A stretch of 64,000 bases of DNA from Verrucomicrobiaceae bacterium UBA2429 (GCA_002343505.1 DDQZ01000024.1:62404-126403), one strand, 5' to 3'; positions 50,967 to 60,597 are shown, counted from the first letter of the stretch. Numbers and translations are program-made. Notes: generated from the sequence alone by a model not told the origin.

Positions 50967-51101
50967 TTGGGGATTGTAGTCGCGGATGTCGTTGCAGCAG
51001 CGCACGAGCTTCCAGCGGCCATCGCGCACGGCTTCGTTGCCAAGGCGCTCCCGGAAGAGGGTTTCGTTCGCGGCGTGGTGGAGAAAGGCGCGGCGGTTCA
51101 T
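50967..51101 (-). pseudogene. Sulfatase remnant with internal deletion
   Basis: The frame starts MNRRAFLHHAANE, a Tat-like N-terminus of PVC sulfatases/DUF1501 proteins, and passes at once into FRERLGNEAVRDGRWKLVRC, the usual C-terminal signature of sulfatases (AVRDGRWKLV). About 400 residues between these, with the catalytic Cys/Ser-x-Pro-x-Arg, are missing. After that it runs into simple ACAGAG-type sequence. It appears to be the leftover of a sulfatase gene. Confidence 0.6.
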
Positions 51102-51173
51102 GGTGGTGCAGTTAAGACGAACCGCAGCATCTAGGTCTGACATTCGGCCTTCCAGCTTGCAGCCCTGGGCCGG

Positions 51174-51299
51174 GGCAAACTGACGTTTGCCTCTACGGGG
51201 CGCCGGGACGCATGTAGAGGAAGACGTGAGTCTTCCCCTCAATGGTAGAGGAAGACGTGAGTCTTCCTCTCAATGGTAGAGGAAGACGTGAGTCTTCCC
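51174..51299. repeat. Tandem 31-bp hairpin repeats and a related hairpin
   Basis: Units begin at 51215, 51246 and 51277 (period 31). Each has GGAAGAC-GTGA-GTCTTCC, in the first and second extended by AGAGG/CCTCT-type pairing to 10-11 bp. Just before them, 51174-51191 is a similar hairpin GGCAAAC-TGAC-GTTTGCC. They follow the stop of the large DUF1080 fusion gene (51349, minus strand) by 50 bases and may form a terminator for it, but multiplicity suggests a mobile mini-repeat. Confidence 0.85.
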
Positions 51300-51348
51300 G
51301 GATCGGACGCGCGGGGAGAGTCGCGAGCGCGAAGCTGGCGCTCTGGCC

Positions 51349-54300
51349 TCACTTCCCGCCAAGGAAGGCCAGAAGATCGCTCATCTGCTCCGGGGTGATG
51401 GCGGCTTCGAGGCCGTCGGGCATGAGGGTGCGATCCAGGCTTTTGAGGGTCTTGATGGCGCTGCGCGGGAGGGTCTCGGTGGCGCCGCCCATCATGGCGA
51501 GCACGATGGCGTCGGTGTTCTCGTTTTGGATGAGGCCGCTGAGGGTGCGGCCGTCCTTGGTTTCAACGAGGTAGGCGCTCCAGCGCGCCTCGAACATGCG
51601 GTTGGGGTCGAGGATGTCGCTGAGCAGGGCCTCGGGGGGCTTCACCTTCACATCCGAGAGCGGCGGGCCGACATCCACGCCGAGGTCGCCATGCTTGTGG
51701 CAGGTGATGCAGACGCTGGCAAAGACGGCGCGGCCTTTTTCGGAGTCGCCCTTCAGGGTGGTGGCGGCCATGTATTTTTTCACCACGGCGGCGCGGTCGC
51801 TGCTGGCCTCGCCGAAGAGTTTTTTGGCGAGGTCGGCCATCTCGCCCTTGCCGCGCTGGTAGCGCCAGCGGGTCTCGACATCCACCCAGGCGGTGGGGAA
51901 CTCGCCCTGGTCCATGCGCTTGAACAAGGCGAGCGCGGTGGTGGCGTTGCCGGTGAGGATGGGCACGAGGTCGCGCTTCAAGGCGGGGCCGGCAGTCGGC
52001 AGCAGCTCATAGATGAGCGGGGCGGTGCTGGTGGCGCTGAACTTTTTCAAAAGCGCCACCGTGGCGGTGGTCAGCTCCTGCGGCTGCGCGGTGGTGAGCA
52101 GACTCTTCACCACGGTCTGCACGGCATCCCATTTGCGCGAGGCGAGCAAAGGCAGCACGGCGAGGCGTTGATCGAGCGGGGCTTTCGAGTCGGCGATGAT
52201 GGTGTCTATCTGGGACTGGAGGGAGGCGATTTCTTTGGCGATGCTCTGAAATTCAGCGAGTTCAAGATCAAGCATGCCACGACTGCTGGCTTCCAGGTCT
52301 GGTGTCGGAAGCGCCATGAACGCACTGAGTGATTTAGGCTCCACGTTGTAACCTTTGGCGAAACCATCTATCACGCCTTGCAGCAAGGGAGCTTTCCACC
52401 AAAGAAGCTCAGCTTTGTCTAGTTCGAGGCATCTGAGGCATTCAGCCACGTCAGAGGGGTCGCCCGAGACGATGGCGCCCGCCGCAAATGCCCGGATGGT
52501 GGCGGACCGGGCCGGGGAGAAGCGGCTGGTGAAATTGGGAGACTGCAAGACCGCCTTCAACACACGACCTTCCGTATATTCGGAGGAAGATAAAACCGCT
52601 TTCGAAAGCCACTCGTCCTCGGGATGATCGGCGATGCATTTGGCGCGGAAGCTGATTTCCTCCGGCTTGCTGACCTGGCCTTCATCGTGCTTCTGCAAAA
52701 TGCGGAAAAGGAGCGCGCGCTCTTTGTGCTCGGCAGGCTGCTCTCCCCAGCCGGCTTCGGGGATGGCGTGGTAGCGGCCGGGGTGCTTGGCGGCGAGGGT
52801 TTTTGTGCCTTTGGGCACGATGCGCCAGATGCGGCCCTGGTGCTCGCCCTGGCGCATGTCGTTGGCTTTGACGAAGTCCTCGGGAAAAAAGCGGGCGTGG
52901 TCAATCCAGCGGCGGTAGATGTCGCAGACATAGATCGCGCCGTCGGGGCCGGTGGTGAAGTTCACGGGGCGGCTCCATTCGTCGCCGCTGCGGAAGAACT
53001 CGGTGCGCTCGCCGACGCGGGTGGCTTTGAGGGAAGCGCCGTTGGGCTCGATCTTGTAACGGGTGACGAGCTGGCCTGTGGGGTCGGGCACGAAGACGTT
53101 GTTGCGCAGCTCGGGCATGAGATCGCCACGATAGACGCCCAGGCCGGAACAAGCGGTGTTTGTGCCGGCATGGGCGTCCGCGGTGGTGTGGGTGATCTTC
53201 AGCGGGAAGACGCGCGTGTCGGCTCCGGGCGGGGCGATGTCCTCATGCACCTGGGTGATGCCGGCGTGCGGGTTGCGCCGCATGACCTCGTAGGGCATGA
53301 CGGTGAACATGAGCGGGTTGCGGTTCGAGCAGTAGAAATGATGGCCGTAGTCGTCGAAAGCGCCGCCGTATTGGCCCTTGCCACCGGTGGGGGTGATCTC
53401 GCCCGTCTTGGGGTTCCATTTGAAGTTGGCGCCGGGCACACCGACGACCTTGTCGGGCGCGTCGGCGGGATAGATTTCCTTGGCGTCGAGGCCGTTGTTG
53501 AAATGCACGCAGCCGTCCGGCCCCCAGCGCGGGGCGCTGACCTGGAGCTGGCTGTGGCGAGGGTTGAAGCCCTTGATGAGCGGGCGGTTCACGTCGGCCT
53601 TGCCGTCGCCATCGGTGTCTTTGAGAAAGAGAATCTGGGTGCGGGTGGTGGCGATGAGACCGCCATCGTAGGGCAGCAGGCCCTGCACGTTGTCGAGGTT
53701 GTCGGCAAAGACGATGCTCTTGTCCATGAGGCCATCGCCGTTCTCATCCATGAGCTGGGAGATGCGGGACATCCACGGATCACCTGCCTTCGGGGGACCG
53801 AGCGGGTAATCGCGCATTTCAGCGACGAAAAGGCGGCCTTTATCATCCCAGGTGACTTCCACAGGATCGAGCACGAGCGGCTCGGCGGCGACGAGCTGCG
53901 CCTCATAGGGACCGTCGAGCTGGATCTGCGCGAGCGATTCCTCGGGCGTGAGGGCTTTCTCCTGCCCATGGCGCACGCTGATGTCGCTGCCGCCGCTGGC
54001 CTGGATGGCGGACCATTTTTCCGTGAAGCCGCCGAGCGGATGCAGCTCGTAGCGGCGCACGATCATCTCCGCGCCCTCGGTCTGGATGCAGATGCGACCC
54101 TCGGCGGGTTTGCAGTCGAAGGCTTCGTTCACGAGGCGGCCATTGACGAAGTATTGCAGGGTATCGCCCTTGGCGATGACCTCCATGCGGTTCCACTCGC
54201 CCACGGGGGAGTCGGGATCATCGGGGTGGCGGATGTTGAGTTTATCGGCCCAGTCCTCGTGGCGTTTTTCCCAGTTGATGCGGCCTTTGGTGACGACCTG

Positions 54301-54822
54301 ACGCGGCGCGCCGTTTTTCCAGCGCTTCTCCTTGTCGCGGTCCAGCTCAATCTCGGCGGTGACGCTGGTGATGAGTTCGGTGCCATCGGCGAGCTTGGGG
54401 GAAAGCACGAGGATGTCGCCAATACCGCCCTCGATGATCTGCGCCTCGATACTGGCCATCCAGGTGTTTCCATAAGCGCCGTGCGGGCCGTAGGAATGGA
54501 CGAGGATGCCGTTGTCGCGCGAGCGGTCGGCGCGCTTGCCCCAGGTCTTCGGGCCCCATTTGAAGTCCACGACGAGGTGGTAGTCCTTGTAGCTCTCCTT
54601 GGTGACCATGTAGCCGTAGCCGCGGCCGCTGATGTTGAGTTCCTCGCCTTTGATCTGGAAGATCTCGTTCGGCGGGTCGGCGAAGTCCTGGTCGGGATTG
54701 ATGTGGTATTCCACCCCGCCCTTTTTCATGAGGTCGAGGATGTTGATCTTCTCGGTGACCGGCGTGGCGGACCAGGCGCGGGAGAGAAGCAGGGGGACGA
54801 GCAGCAGGGTGGTCAGTCTCAT
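51349..54822 (-). CDS. DUF1080 - beta-propeller - HEAT - CxxCH fusion protein of PVC type
   Basis: From ATG 54822 (MRLTTLLLVPLLLSRAWSA, signal) the product is 1157 residues. Residues about 20-270 fit DUF1080 (3-keto-disaccharide hydrolase, laminin-G-like): SYKDYHLVVDFKWGPKTWGK, HPDDPDSPVGEWNRMEVIAK, DTLQYFVNGRLVNEAFDC. About 290-690 is the propeller (WDDKGRLFVAEMRDYPLGPP, GPDGAIYVCDIYRRWIDHAR), then HEAT-like helices, and a heme site FASVCITCHKHGDLG near 1035. The C-terminal part ends SDLLAFLGGK. It is likely an exported enzyme for oxidised disaccharide or other sugar derivatives; the ring of family members in this group is mostly uncharacterised. It reads towards the 31-bp repeats. Confidence 0.86.
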   Translation of the reverse strand: MRLTTLLLVPLLLSRAWSATPVTEKINILDLMKKGGVEYHINPDQDFADPPNEIFQIKGEELNISGRGYGYMVTKESYKDYHLVVDFKWGPKTWGKRADRSRDNGILVHSYGPHGAYGNTWMASIEAQIIEGGIGDILVLSPKLADGTELITSVTAEIELDRDKEKRWKNGAPRQVVTKGRINWEKRHEDWADKLNIRHPDDPDSPVGEWNRMEVIAKGDTLQYFVNGRLVNEAFDCKPAEGRICIQTEGAEMIVRRYELHPLGGFTEKWSAIQASGGSDISVRHGQEKALTPEESLAQIQLDGPYEAQLVAAEPLVLDPVEVTWDDKGRLFVAEMRDYPLGPPKAGDPWMSRISQLMDENGDGLMDKSIVFADNLDNVQGLLPYDGGLIATTRTQILFLKDTDGDGKADVNRPLIKGFNPRHSQLQVSAPRWGPDGCVHFNNGLDAKEIYPADAPDKVVGVPGANFKWNPKTGEITPTGGKGQYGGAFDDYGHHFYCSNRNPLMFTVMPYEVMRRNPHAGITQVHEDIAPPGADTRVFPLKITHTTADAHAGTNTACSGLGVYRGDLMPELRNNVFVPDPTGQLVTRYKIEPNGASLKATRVGERTEFFRSGDEWSRPVNFTTGPDGAIYVCDIYRRWIDHARFFPEDFVKANDMRQGEHQGRIWRIVPKGTKTLAAKHPGRYHAIPEAGWGEQPAEHKERALLFRILQKHDEGQVSKPEEISFRAKCIADHPEDEWLSKAVLSSSEYTEGRVLKAVLQSPNFTSRFSPARSATIRAFAAGAIVSGDPSDVAECLRCLELDKAELLWWKAPLLQGVIDGFAKGYNVEPKSLSAFMALPTPDLEASSRGMLDLELAEFQSIAKEIASLQSQIDTIIADSKAPLDQRLAVLPLLASRKWDAVQTVVKSLLTTAQPQELTTATVALLKKFSATSTAPLIYELLPTAGPALKRDLVPILTGNATTALALFKRMDQGEFPTAWVDVETRWRYQRGKGEMADLAKKLFGEASSDRAAVVKKYMAATTLKGDSEKGRAVFASVCITCHKHGDLGVDVGPPLSDVKVKPPEALLSDILDPNRMFEARWSAYLVETKDGRTLSGLIQNENTDAIVLAMMGGATETLPRSAIKTLKSLDRTLMPDGLEAAITPEQMSDLLAFLGGK

Positions 54823-54921
54823 GGGGGGAGGATTACGGGATGCCGCCCGATTTTTTACGCCCAAGCGCCGCCGGTTTGGCACCGGTGATGATGCTTTTGT
54901 GATGCCGCCGTGTTTCAACGG

Positions 54922-55587
54922 CTATGCGCTGATCCCGGCGCGGGCGAGCCAGGCATGGAAGTCGCGCTCGAAGGCGGCGTGGCGCGCGGGCTGATAATGG
55001 TGGGTGTGGAAGCCGAGACGCGCGGCGGTGGCGATGTTTGGTTCGAGGTCGTCCACAAAAAAAGTCAGCGCGGGATCAAGGCCGAGCTGCGCGATGGTTT
55101 TGCGGAAGATTTCCTCGCCGGGCTTGCTGCACCGGGCGGAGTAGGAATAGACGCCGCCGCCGAAGGGCAGGAAGATGCCGAACGCGCTCAGCAGGTGCTC
55201 CTTGTGCAGGCCGCTGGTGTTGGAGAGCAGGCGCATGGGCAGGCGGCCGGCCAGCGGCTCGAGAGTGCGGCGCATGGCGGTGTTTTCGGTGAAGATGTCG
55301 CACCAAATCTCTGCGAACTCAGCCTCGCTGCCCTGAAACTGTAGCGCGGCGACGGCCTCGCGGAGGAAGGTGGCATCGTCCATGTCGCCATTTTCGAAAG
55401 GGCCTTTGATGTGGTCGAGCCGCGCGGAGAGCGCCTCCTCCGGGAAGGGGCTGCGCCCGGCCACGCGCCGGGCGGCAATGCCGAAGTCAAAGAAGGCGAG
55501 GACGTTGCCTATGTCGCTGAGAAGGACTGGCTGGGGAGCGGTGGAGGATTGCAAACTGGAGAGTTGAATCAGGGTTCCGTGTTCCAA
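54922..55587 (-). CDS. HAD-superfamily phosphatase, YihX-like
   Basis: The 221-residue protein has the HAD motifs: VLLSDIGNVLAFFDFG (motif I, D-x-G as in YihX-like members), RLLSNTSGLHKEHLL (motif II), KPGEEIFRKTIAQLGLDP (motif III Lys) and TFFVDDLEPNIATAARLGFH (motif IV with Asp pair). Members dephosphorylate sugar phosphates or related metabolites. It lies between the DUF1080 fusion gene and the PQQ-like gene; the gap to the following stop is short (17 bases), so it may be in the same transcript as 55605. Confidence 0.85.
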   Translation of the reverse strand: MEHGTLIQLSSLQSSTAPQPVLLSDIGNVLAFFDFGIAARRVAGRSPFPEEALSARLDHIKGPFENGDMDDATFLREAVAALQFQGSEAEFAEIWCDIFTENTAMRRTLEPLAGRLPMRLLSNTSGLHKEHLLSAFGIFLPFGGGVYSYSARCSKPGEEIFRKTIAQLGLDPALTFFVDDLEPNIATAARLGFHTHHYQPARHAAFERDFHAWLARAGISA

Positions 55588-55604
55588 CGCCGGCCAGGTG
55601 CCGC

Positions 55605-56936
55605 TTAACGACCCACGCAGAAGAGTTTGTCCTGGGTGCGGATGTAAAGCGCGCCATTCACCGCGGCGATGCTGCTGCGAACGCTGCTGGCGTCGCCGTT
55701 GGGCTTGCTGCCATCCCCCATTTCATTAACGGCGAGCAGCTCGAATTTGTCCCCGCCGGCTTTGGCGACATAGACCTGGCCCCAGAAGTTGGTCATATAG
55801 ACCTTGCCGTCGGCGACAGTGGGGCTGCCTTCGAACTTGGCCTTGCTGCCGAGGTCTCCCTGCCAGATGAGCCTGCCGGTTTTGGCCTCCAGACAGGAAA
55901 GACTGCGGCGGTCGCTGTCGAGGATGTAAAACTTGCCGTCATGGAAGGCGGGCGTGGAGACATCGCTGCTGGCCTCTTTGGGATCAGAGGTCCAGGCAAG
56001 TTCGGCGGTCCCTTTGCCTCCAAGTTTCACGGCATAAACGGGGTTCTTTTTCGGCGCGCAGGCCAGGGCGATGCCGTCTCCGGCGACGACGCTGGGGACA
56101 AGGCGCCAGTGGCCGATTTTCTCGGTGTTCCAAGTGCCCCAGCGCCAGAGTTCGGCGCCAGTGGCGGCGTCATGGCCGGTGATGCAGTCGCCGCCGACGA
56201 TGAGGAGCTGGCGCTGGCCGTTGACATCGTGGCAGACGGGCGAGGAAAAGCCTTCCAGGCTCTCGGCGACGGCTTCGGAGGGACGCACGACTTTCCAGAG
56301 ATCTTTACCGGTGGCGGGATCGAGGGCGAGGACGTATGAGGACATGTCCTTGCCAGGCGTGCCTTTTTGGAAACCCTGGAAGTCGAAAACTTCGTTGCGC
56401 TGAAGCACCTGAATGTAGAGGCGTCCGCTGTCGAGCAGGGGGCTGCTGCCATAGGTCCACTGGGTGGCGAAGGCGCCGTGGCTTTGTGTGAAGTCGCGCC
56501 GCCATTGCAGGTTGCCGGAGAGGTCATAGGAGGCGGCGACGGCGTCGGCAAAGAGGAAGATGACGCGCTCGCCATCGGTGACGGGCGAGGGTGAGGCGAG
56601 GTTGCTCTTGTTGTCCCACTGGAGGCCGCCCTCGGAGATGGCGCGGCGCCAGAGTTCCTTGCCGGTTTTGGCATCGTAGCAAAGGCCGACGAGTTTTTTT
56701 TCTTCAGCGATGGGAGCCGTGAGGAAGACTTTATCCGCCCAAACGACAGGGACGGAGGCTGAGATGCCGGGCACGTCAGCGGCCCACTTGACGCCCTCGG
56801 TGCGGCTGAATTTTTCCGGCAGGCCGGTCTCGGAACTGGTGCCATTCTGGGCGGGGCCTCGCCAGTTGGGCCAGTTTTCGGCGCGGGCGGCGGTGAGGGA
56901 GAGGGCGAGCAGGACGAGGAGGCGGGTGGCTTTCAT
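55605..56936 (-). CDS. Exported PQQ-like beta-propeller protein
   Basis: The 443-residue protein starts at ATG 56936 with a signal peptide (MKATRLLVLLALSLTAARA), then ENWPNWRGPAQNGTSSETGL, a start shared with many PVC 'PQQ-binding-like' proteins. Blades are visible: LCYDAKTGKELWRRAISEGG, YVLALDPATGKDLWKVVRPS, LSCLEAKTGRLIWQGDLGSK, ending LYIRTQDKLFCVGR. It lacks a Cys pair or heme. Likely a periplasmic propeller of unknown ligand; its start resembles the protein at 19616 (NWPQASGPN). Confidence 0.85.
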   Translation of the reverse strand: MKATRLLVLLALSLTAARAENWPNWRGPAQNGTSSETGLPEKFSRTEGVKWAADVPGISASVPVVWADKVFLTAPIAEEKKLVGLCYDAKTGKELWRRAISEGGLQWDNKSNLASPSPVTDGERVIFLFADAVAASYDLSGNLQWRRDFTQSHGAFATQWTYGSSPLLDSGRLYIQVLQRNEVFDFQGFQKGTPGKDMSSYVLALDPATGKDLWKVVRPSEAVAESLEGFSSPVCHDVNGQRQLLIVGGDCITGHDAATGAELWRWGTWNTEKIGHWRLVPSVVAGDGIALACAPKKNPVYAVKLGGKGTAELAWTSDPKEASSDVSTPAFHDGKFYILDSDRRSLSCLEAKTGRLIWQGDLGSKAKFEGSPTVADGKVYMTNFWGQVYVAKAGGDKFELLAVNEMGDGSKPNGDASSVRSSIAAVNGALYIRTQDKLFCVGR

Positions 56937-57093
56937 GCGGGAAGATGCGGCGAGTGAAGGGGAAACGGGCGGGCTTGTCGAGAGATTTCAAAACGGGGGC
57001 GCCCCCGCGGCGGTCGCTGCCCCGCGCGAACGGACGCGCCGCGCGCAAGGGATGCGGCACTTTCCCGCTTGAAGCAGGCGGCGCGGGCCGTTT

Positions 57094-58092
57094 ATGGGTT
57101 CGACCCCGCCAATGATTTTCGCCACCCTACCCGAACCGAGCCGCCTTGGAGACGTGCTCATGGCCTTCCTGAGCATTCTGTTCGAAGGCGCGCCCTACAT
57201 CATGATCGGCACGCTGTTGTCGGGTGTGATTGACGCCTTTCTGCCCTCGAAGCTGCTGGACCGCCTGCTGCCGCGCAACAAGGTGGTCTCTACTTTCATG
57301 GCCGGATTTCTCGGCCTTGTCTTCCCCGTGTGCGAGTGCGCTGTGGTGCCTGTGATCCGCCGGCTGGTGCAAAAGGGACTGCCGCTTTCCTGCGCGCTGA
57401 CCTACATGCTCTCCGCGCCGATCATGAATCCAATCGTGGCGGTCAGCACCTTGACGGCGTTCAAAGAATTCCAGGCGGTGACCGGATGGATGGAGTTGGG
57501 GAATGCGACAATGACGATCGCGCGCCTCTCGCTCGGCTACACGGTGGCGGTGATCGTGGGACTCATCGTGCTGCGCTTCCGCCCCGGCCAGGTGCTGAAC
57601 GCGAACATCGTGGAGGGCATCGAGAGCGCCAGGGCCGGCGGGCACGCGCCAAAGACCACCTTCAACGGCAAGCTGGTCCACGCCATGCGCACGGCCATGC
57701 GCGACTTCCTCGACACGGGGATGTACTTCACCATCGGCGTCATCATCACCTCCGTCTTCAACACTCAGGTGAACCAGGCCATCCTCGACAGCGTGGCGGG
57801 CAATGAATGGCTGGCCATCCCCTCGATCATGGCGCTGGCCTATGTGCTGTCGCTCTGCAGCACGTCGGATGCCTTCATCGCCGCGCCGATGGCCGTCTTC
57901 TCCCAGGCGGCGAAGCTGGCCTTCCTGGTCTTCGGGCCGATGATGGACATCAAGCTCATGTTCATGTACGCGGTCGTCTTCCGCCGCCGCGTGGTCGTGC
58001 TCATGCTGCTGGGCACCTTCCTTCTCATCGCATTCCTTTCCAACCCCTGGATATCACTGGTCGAACTCCTGCAAACCTCCTCCAAACCATGA
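57094..58092 (+). CDS. Permease (ArsP_1/YraQ-type, eight-helix)
   Basis: The 332-residue membrane protein starts at ATG 57094 or 57112 (MIFATLPEPSRLGDVLMAFL). It contains LFEGAPYIMIGTLLSGVIDA, GLVFPVCECAVVPVIRRLVQ with the conserved CEC, and SAPIMNPIVAVSTLTAF, then the second half with SLCSTSDAFIAAPMAVF. These are the marks of PF03773 permeases, which include arsenical exporters and others of unknown substrate; the CEC and CSTSDAF regions are typical. Its stop overlaps the start of the TIGR03943-type gene (ATGA), so the two products probably form a complex. Confidence 0.88.
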   Translation: MGSTPPMIFATLPEPSRLGDVLMAFLSILFEGAPYIMIGTLLSGVIDAFLPSKLLDRLLPRNKVVSTFMAGFLGLVFPVCECAVVPVIRRLVQKGLPLSCALTYMLSAPIMNPIVAVSTLTAFKEFQAVTGWMELGNATMTIARLSLGYTVAVIVGLIVLRFRPGQVLNANIVEGIESARAGGHAPKTTFNGKLVHAMRTAMRDFLDTGMYFTIGVIITSVFNTQVNQAILDSVAGNEWLAIPSIMALAYVLSLCSTSDAFIAAPMAVFSQAAKLAFLVFGPMMDIKLMFMYAVVFRRRVVVLMLLGTFLLIAFLSNPWISLVELLQTSSKP

Positions 58093-59327
58093 GCGCCACC
58101 CGCATTTCCATCCATCTCATCAGCGTCGCCCTGCTGCTCCTGTGGAGCGCCGTGCTGCTCTACTTTTACGCCACGGGGCGCATCGCTCAGTATCTGCCGG
58201 GCGATGGCATCTTCCGGCCCATGGTGCTGGTCTCCGGCATCGGGCTGGCCGTGCTGGCGCTGTTCAATCTGCTGACGGCGGGAGCCGAGGACGCGGGCTG
58301 CGAAGGGCACGACCATGGCGGCCATGACCACAATCACGGCCATGATGACTGCTGTCATGGTCATTCCCACGCCAAAACCAGCCCCTGCGGTCACAACCAC
58401 CCGCATCATGCGCACGAAGGCCCGTGCGATCACGAGCACCCGCATCACGCGCATGAAGGCCCGTGCGATCACGAGCACCATCATGAGCACAGCAATCACG
58501 CGCCAAGCTGCCACGGGAATGACCACACGGAGAAGCCTTCCGCATGCGGCCACGAGCATCACGCTCACGAAGGATGCGGTCACGAGCATCATCACGCCGG
58601 CGGGCATTCCCACGGCCACGGCCTGCTGGAGGAAAGCTCATGGCCCGGGCGCGTCACCGCCATCCTCATCCTCGCCGCGCCCATCACCTGGGCGGCCTTT
58701 CAGACGCCGGACAATTACAGCGCCAATGCCGTCATCAACAAGGGCCTCTACAACCCCAACTACAACAGCACCGCCAACGCGGACAAATTCTCCCTGCGCA
58801 CCGACACGACAAGCGCGGCCGCCAAGCCTGCGACAGCGGAGGCACCAACACCCGCAGCCACCGCCTCCGCCCCGCAAACAGCCGCCGCCGCGGATGGGAA
58901 ACAGCCGCAGAGCTACGGCAGCTTCACTCTGGAAGACCTCAAACAGCAGGTGCCGCAAAGCAAGGAGGGCAACTTCATGCTCGACGTGCCCGAAATCCAC
59001 TATACCGGCGGCGACATCGAAGTGCAGACCGTGCTGACCGGGCAGCCGGTGGAAACCATTGCCCAGGTGCTGCCGGAAAAGGTGAAAAACGACGATGGCC
59101 GCCGCCTGCGCATCTTCCGAATGCTGGTGCAGTGCTGCGCGGCGGACGCGCGGCCGTATTCCGTGCCGGTGGAGTTCGAGCAAAAAGCCCCCGACTTCAA
59201 AGACATGACCTGGGTTAAAGTCACCGGCATCGTAAGCTATGAAAAGGACGGTTCGCAGACCGTTCCCGTGCTCAAGGCCACCAGCATCGAGGAGACAACC
59301 GCGCCGGAGAACACCATGATCTATTGA
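58089..59327 (+). CDS. TIGR03943/DUF1980-type permease partner with a very His/Cys-rich loop
   Basis: From ATG 58089 (MSATRISIHLISVALLLLWS) the product is 412 residues. Two N-terminal membrane segments precede a loop at about 70-175 made of repeats such as CDHEHPHHAHEGP, HDHNHGHDDCCHGHSHAK and CGHEHHAHEGCGH; the repeat with CDHEH-HHAHEGP is present in tandem. After another helix (VTAILILAAPITWAAFQTP) the C-terminal domain (TLEDLKQQVPQSKEGNFMLD, RRLRIFRMLVQCCAADARPY) matches TIGR03943. These proteins accompany PF03773 permeases. The loop probably binds zinc or another metal; normal members have a much shorter loop. Role in metal transport is therefore likely but not proven. Confidence 0.8.
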   Translation: MSATRISIHLISVALLLLWSAVLLYFYATGRIAQYLPGDGIFRPMVLVSGIGLAVLALFNLLTAGAEDAGCEGHDHGGHDHNHGHDDCCHGHSHAKTSPCGHNHPHHAHEGPCDHEHPHHAHEGPCDHEHHHEHSNHAPSCHGNDHTEKPSACGHEHHAHEGCGHEHHHAGGHSHGHGLLEESSWPGRVTAILILAAPITWAAFQTPDNYSANAVINKGLYNPNYNSTANADKFSLRTDTTSAAAKPATAEAPTPAATASAPQTAAAADGKQPQSYGSFTLEDLKQQVPQSKEGNFMLDVPEIHYTGGDIEVQTVLTGQPVETIAQVLPEKVKNDDGRRLRIFRMLVQCCAADARPYSVPVEFEQKAPDFKDMTWVKVTGIVSYEKDGSQTVPVLKATSIEETTAPENTMIY

Positions 59328-59413
59328 GCCGGTAAAGCCGGTCGGAAAAAAAGCGCAAAAGGCGGCTTGGCCTCCTCTTGCCAAAGATCATTTTCCCGCG
59401 AAGGAAACTTCCC

Positions 59414-59442
59414 TTGACCCTCCAAAACCCCGCCCTTAACTT
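59414..59442 (+). promoter_or_regulatory. Possible sigma-70-type promoter for mreB
   Basis: TTGACC (59414-59419) and TAACTT (59437-59442) are spaced by 17 bases in the region between the TIGR03943-type gene and mreB, about 125 bases before the mreB start. The -10 box is poor (three of six matches), so this is a weak candidate. Confidence 0.25.
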
Positions 59443-59565
59443 CATGTTCGTCAAGAATTCTCTGACCGGTGCGGGCTCTCCGCGAGATTCCTATCCGGAA
59501 AACCGCCACCGGGACGGCGTTCGTCCGCGATTTTTTCCCAATTTCCCACCTTTTAACACACCCAC

Positions 59566-60597
59566 ATGCTCGGCAAACTTTTCGGTTTTGTCGCTCAGGA
59601 CATCGGTATTGACCTGGGCACCGCCAACACCCTCGTTTACATCAAAGATCATGGCATCGTCCTTCGTGAACCCTCCGTTGTGGCCGTCAAAACCGGCACC
59701 AACGAGGTCGTCGCGGTGGGGGATGACGCCAAGCGCATGCTTGGCCGCACTCCGGGCGGCATCACCGCCATCCGCCCGCTGAAAGACGGCGTCATCGCCG
59801 ACTTCCGCGTCACCGAGGCGATGCTCCGCCACTTCATCCGCAAGGTCCACAACAACCGCCGCGCCATGCGCGGGCCGCGCGTCGTCATCGCCGTGCCCTC
59901 CGGCATCACCGAAGTGGAGAAGCGCGCGGTGAAGGAAAGCGCGGAGCAGGCGGGCGCGCGCGAGGTTTACCTCATCGAGGAGCCGATGGCTGCCGCCATC
60001 GGCGTCGGCCTGCCGGTGCAGGAGGCCGCGGGCAACATGATCGTGGACATCGGCGGCGGCACCACCGAAGTGGCCATCATCTCGCTCAGCGGCATCGTTT
60101 ACAGCCGCAGCGTGCGCGTGGCCGGTGACGAACTGGACGAGGCCATCATCAACTACATGAAGCGCGCCTACAATCTCATGATCGGCGAGCGCACGGCGGA
60201 GGAGATCAAGCTGCGCATCGGCAGCGCCTTCCCGCTGGGCAAGGAGACCACCATGGAGGTCAAGGGGCGCGACATGGTGGCCGGCCTGCCGAAAACCATC
60301 ACCATCACCAGCCAGGAGGTGCGCGAGGCGATGCTCGAACCTCTCAACGCCATCATTGACGCCGTGCGCACCACGCTGGAGCGCTGCCCGCCCGAGCTCT
60401 CCGCCGACCTGGTGGACCGCGGCATCATGCTGGCCGGCGGCGGCGCGCTGCTGCGCGGGCTGGACAAGCTGCTGCAGGAGGAGACGGCCCTGCCCGTGCA
60501 TGTGGCCGAGGACCCCCTCAGCGCCGTGGGCGAGGGCACCGGACGCGTGCTCAGCGAGCTGGAGCTGATGCGCAAGGTCAGCAGCACCGAAGTCTGA
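59566..60597 (+). CDS. mreB: Rod shape-determining protein MreB
   Basis: The 343-residue actin homologue begins [20 protein letters not shown] with phosphate-1 motif [17 protein letters not shown], then [40 protein letters not shown], the phosphate-2 motif [17 protein letters not shown] and the adenosine motif [17 protein letters not shown]. Length is normal. MreB filaments on the inner membrane direct the elongation machinery of peptidoglycan synthesis. It is the first gene of mreB-mreC-mreD-mrdA; 67 bases separate it from mreC. Confidence 0.97.
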   Translation: MLGKLFGFVAQDIGIDLGTANTLVYIKDHGIVLREPSVVAVKTGTNEVVAVGDDAKRMLGRTPGGITAIRPLKDGVIADFRVTEAMLRHFIRKVHNNRRAMRGPRVVIAVPSGITEVEKRAVKESAEQAGAREVYLIEEPMAAAIGVGLPVQEAAGNMIVDIGGGTTEVAIISLSGIVYSRSVRVAGDELDEAIINYMKRAYNLMIGERTAEEIKLRIGSAFPLGKETTMEVKGRDMVAGLPKTITITSQEVREAMLEPLNAIIDAVRTTLERCPPELSADLVDRGIMLAGGGALLRGLDKLLQEETALPVHVAEDPLSAVGEGTGRVLSELELMRKVSSTEV

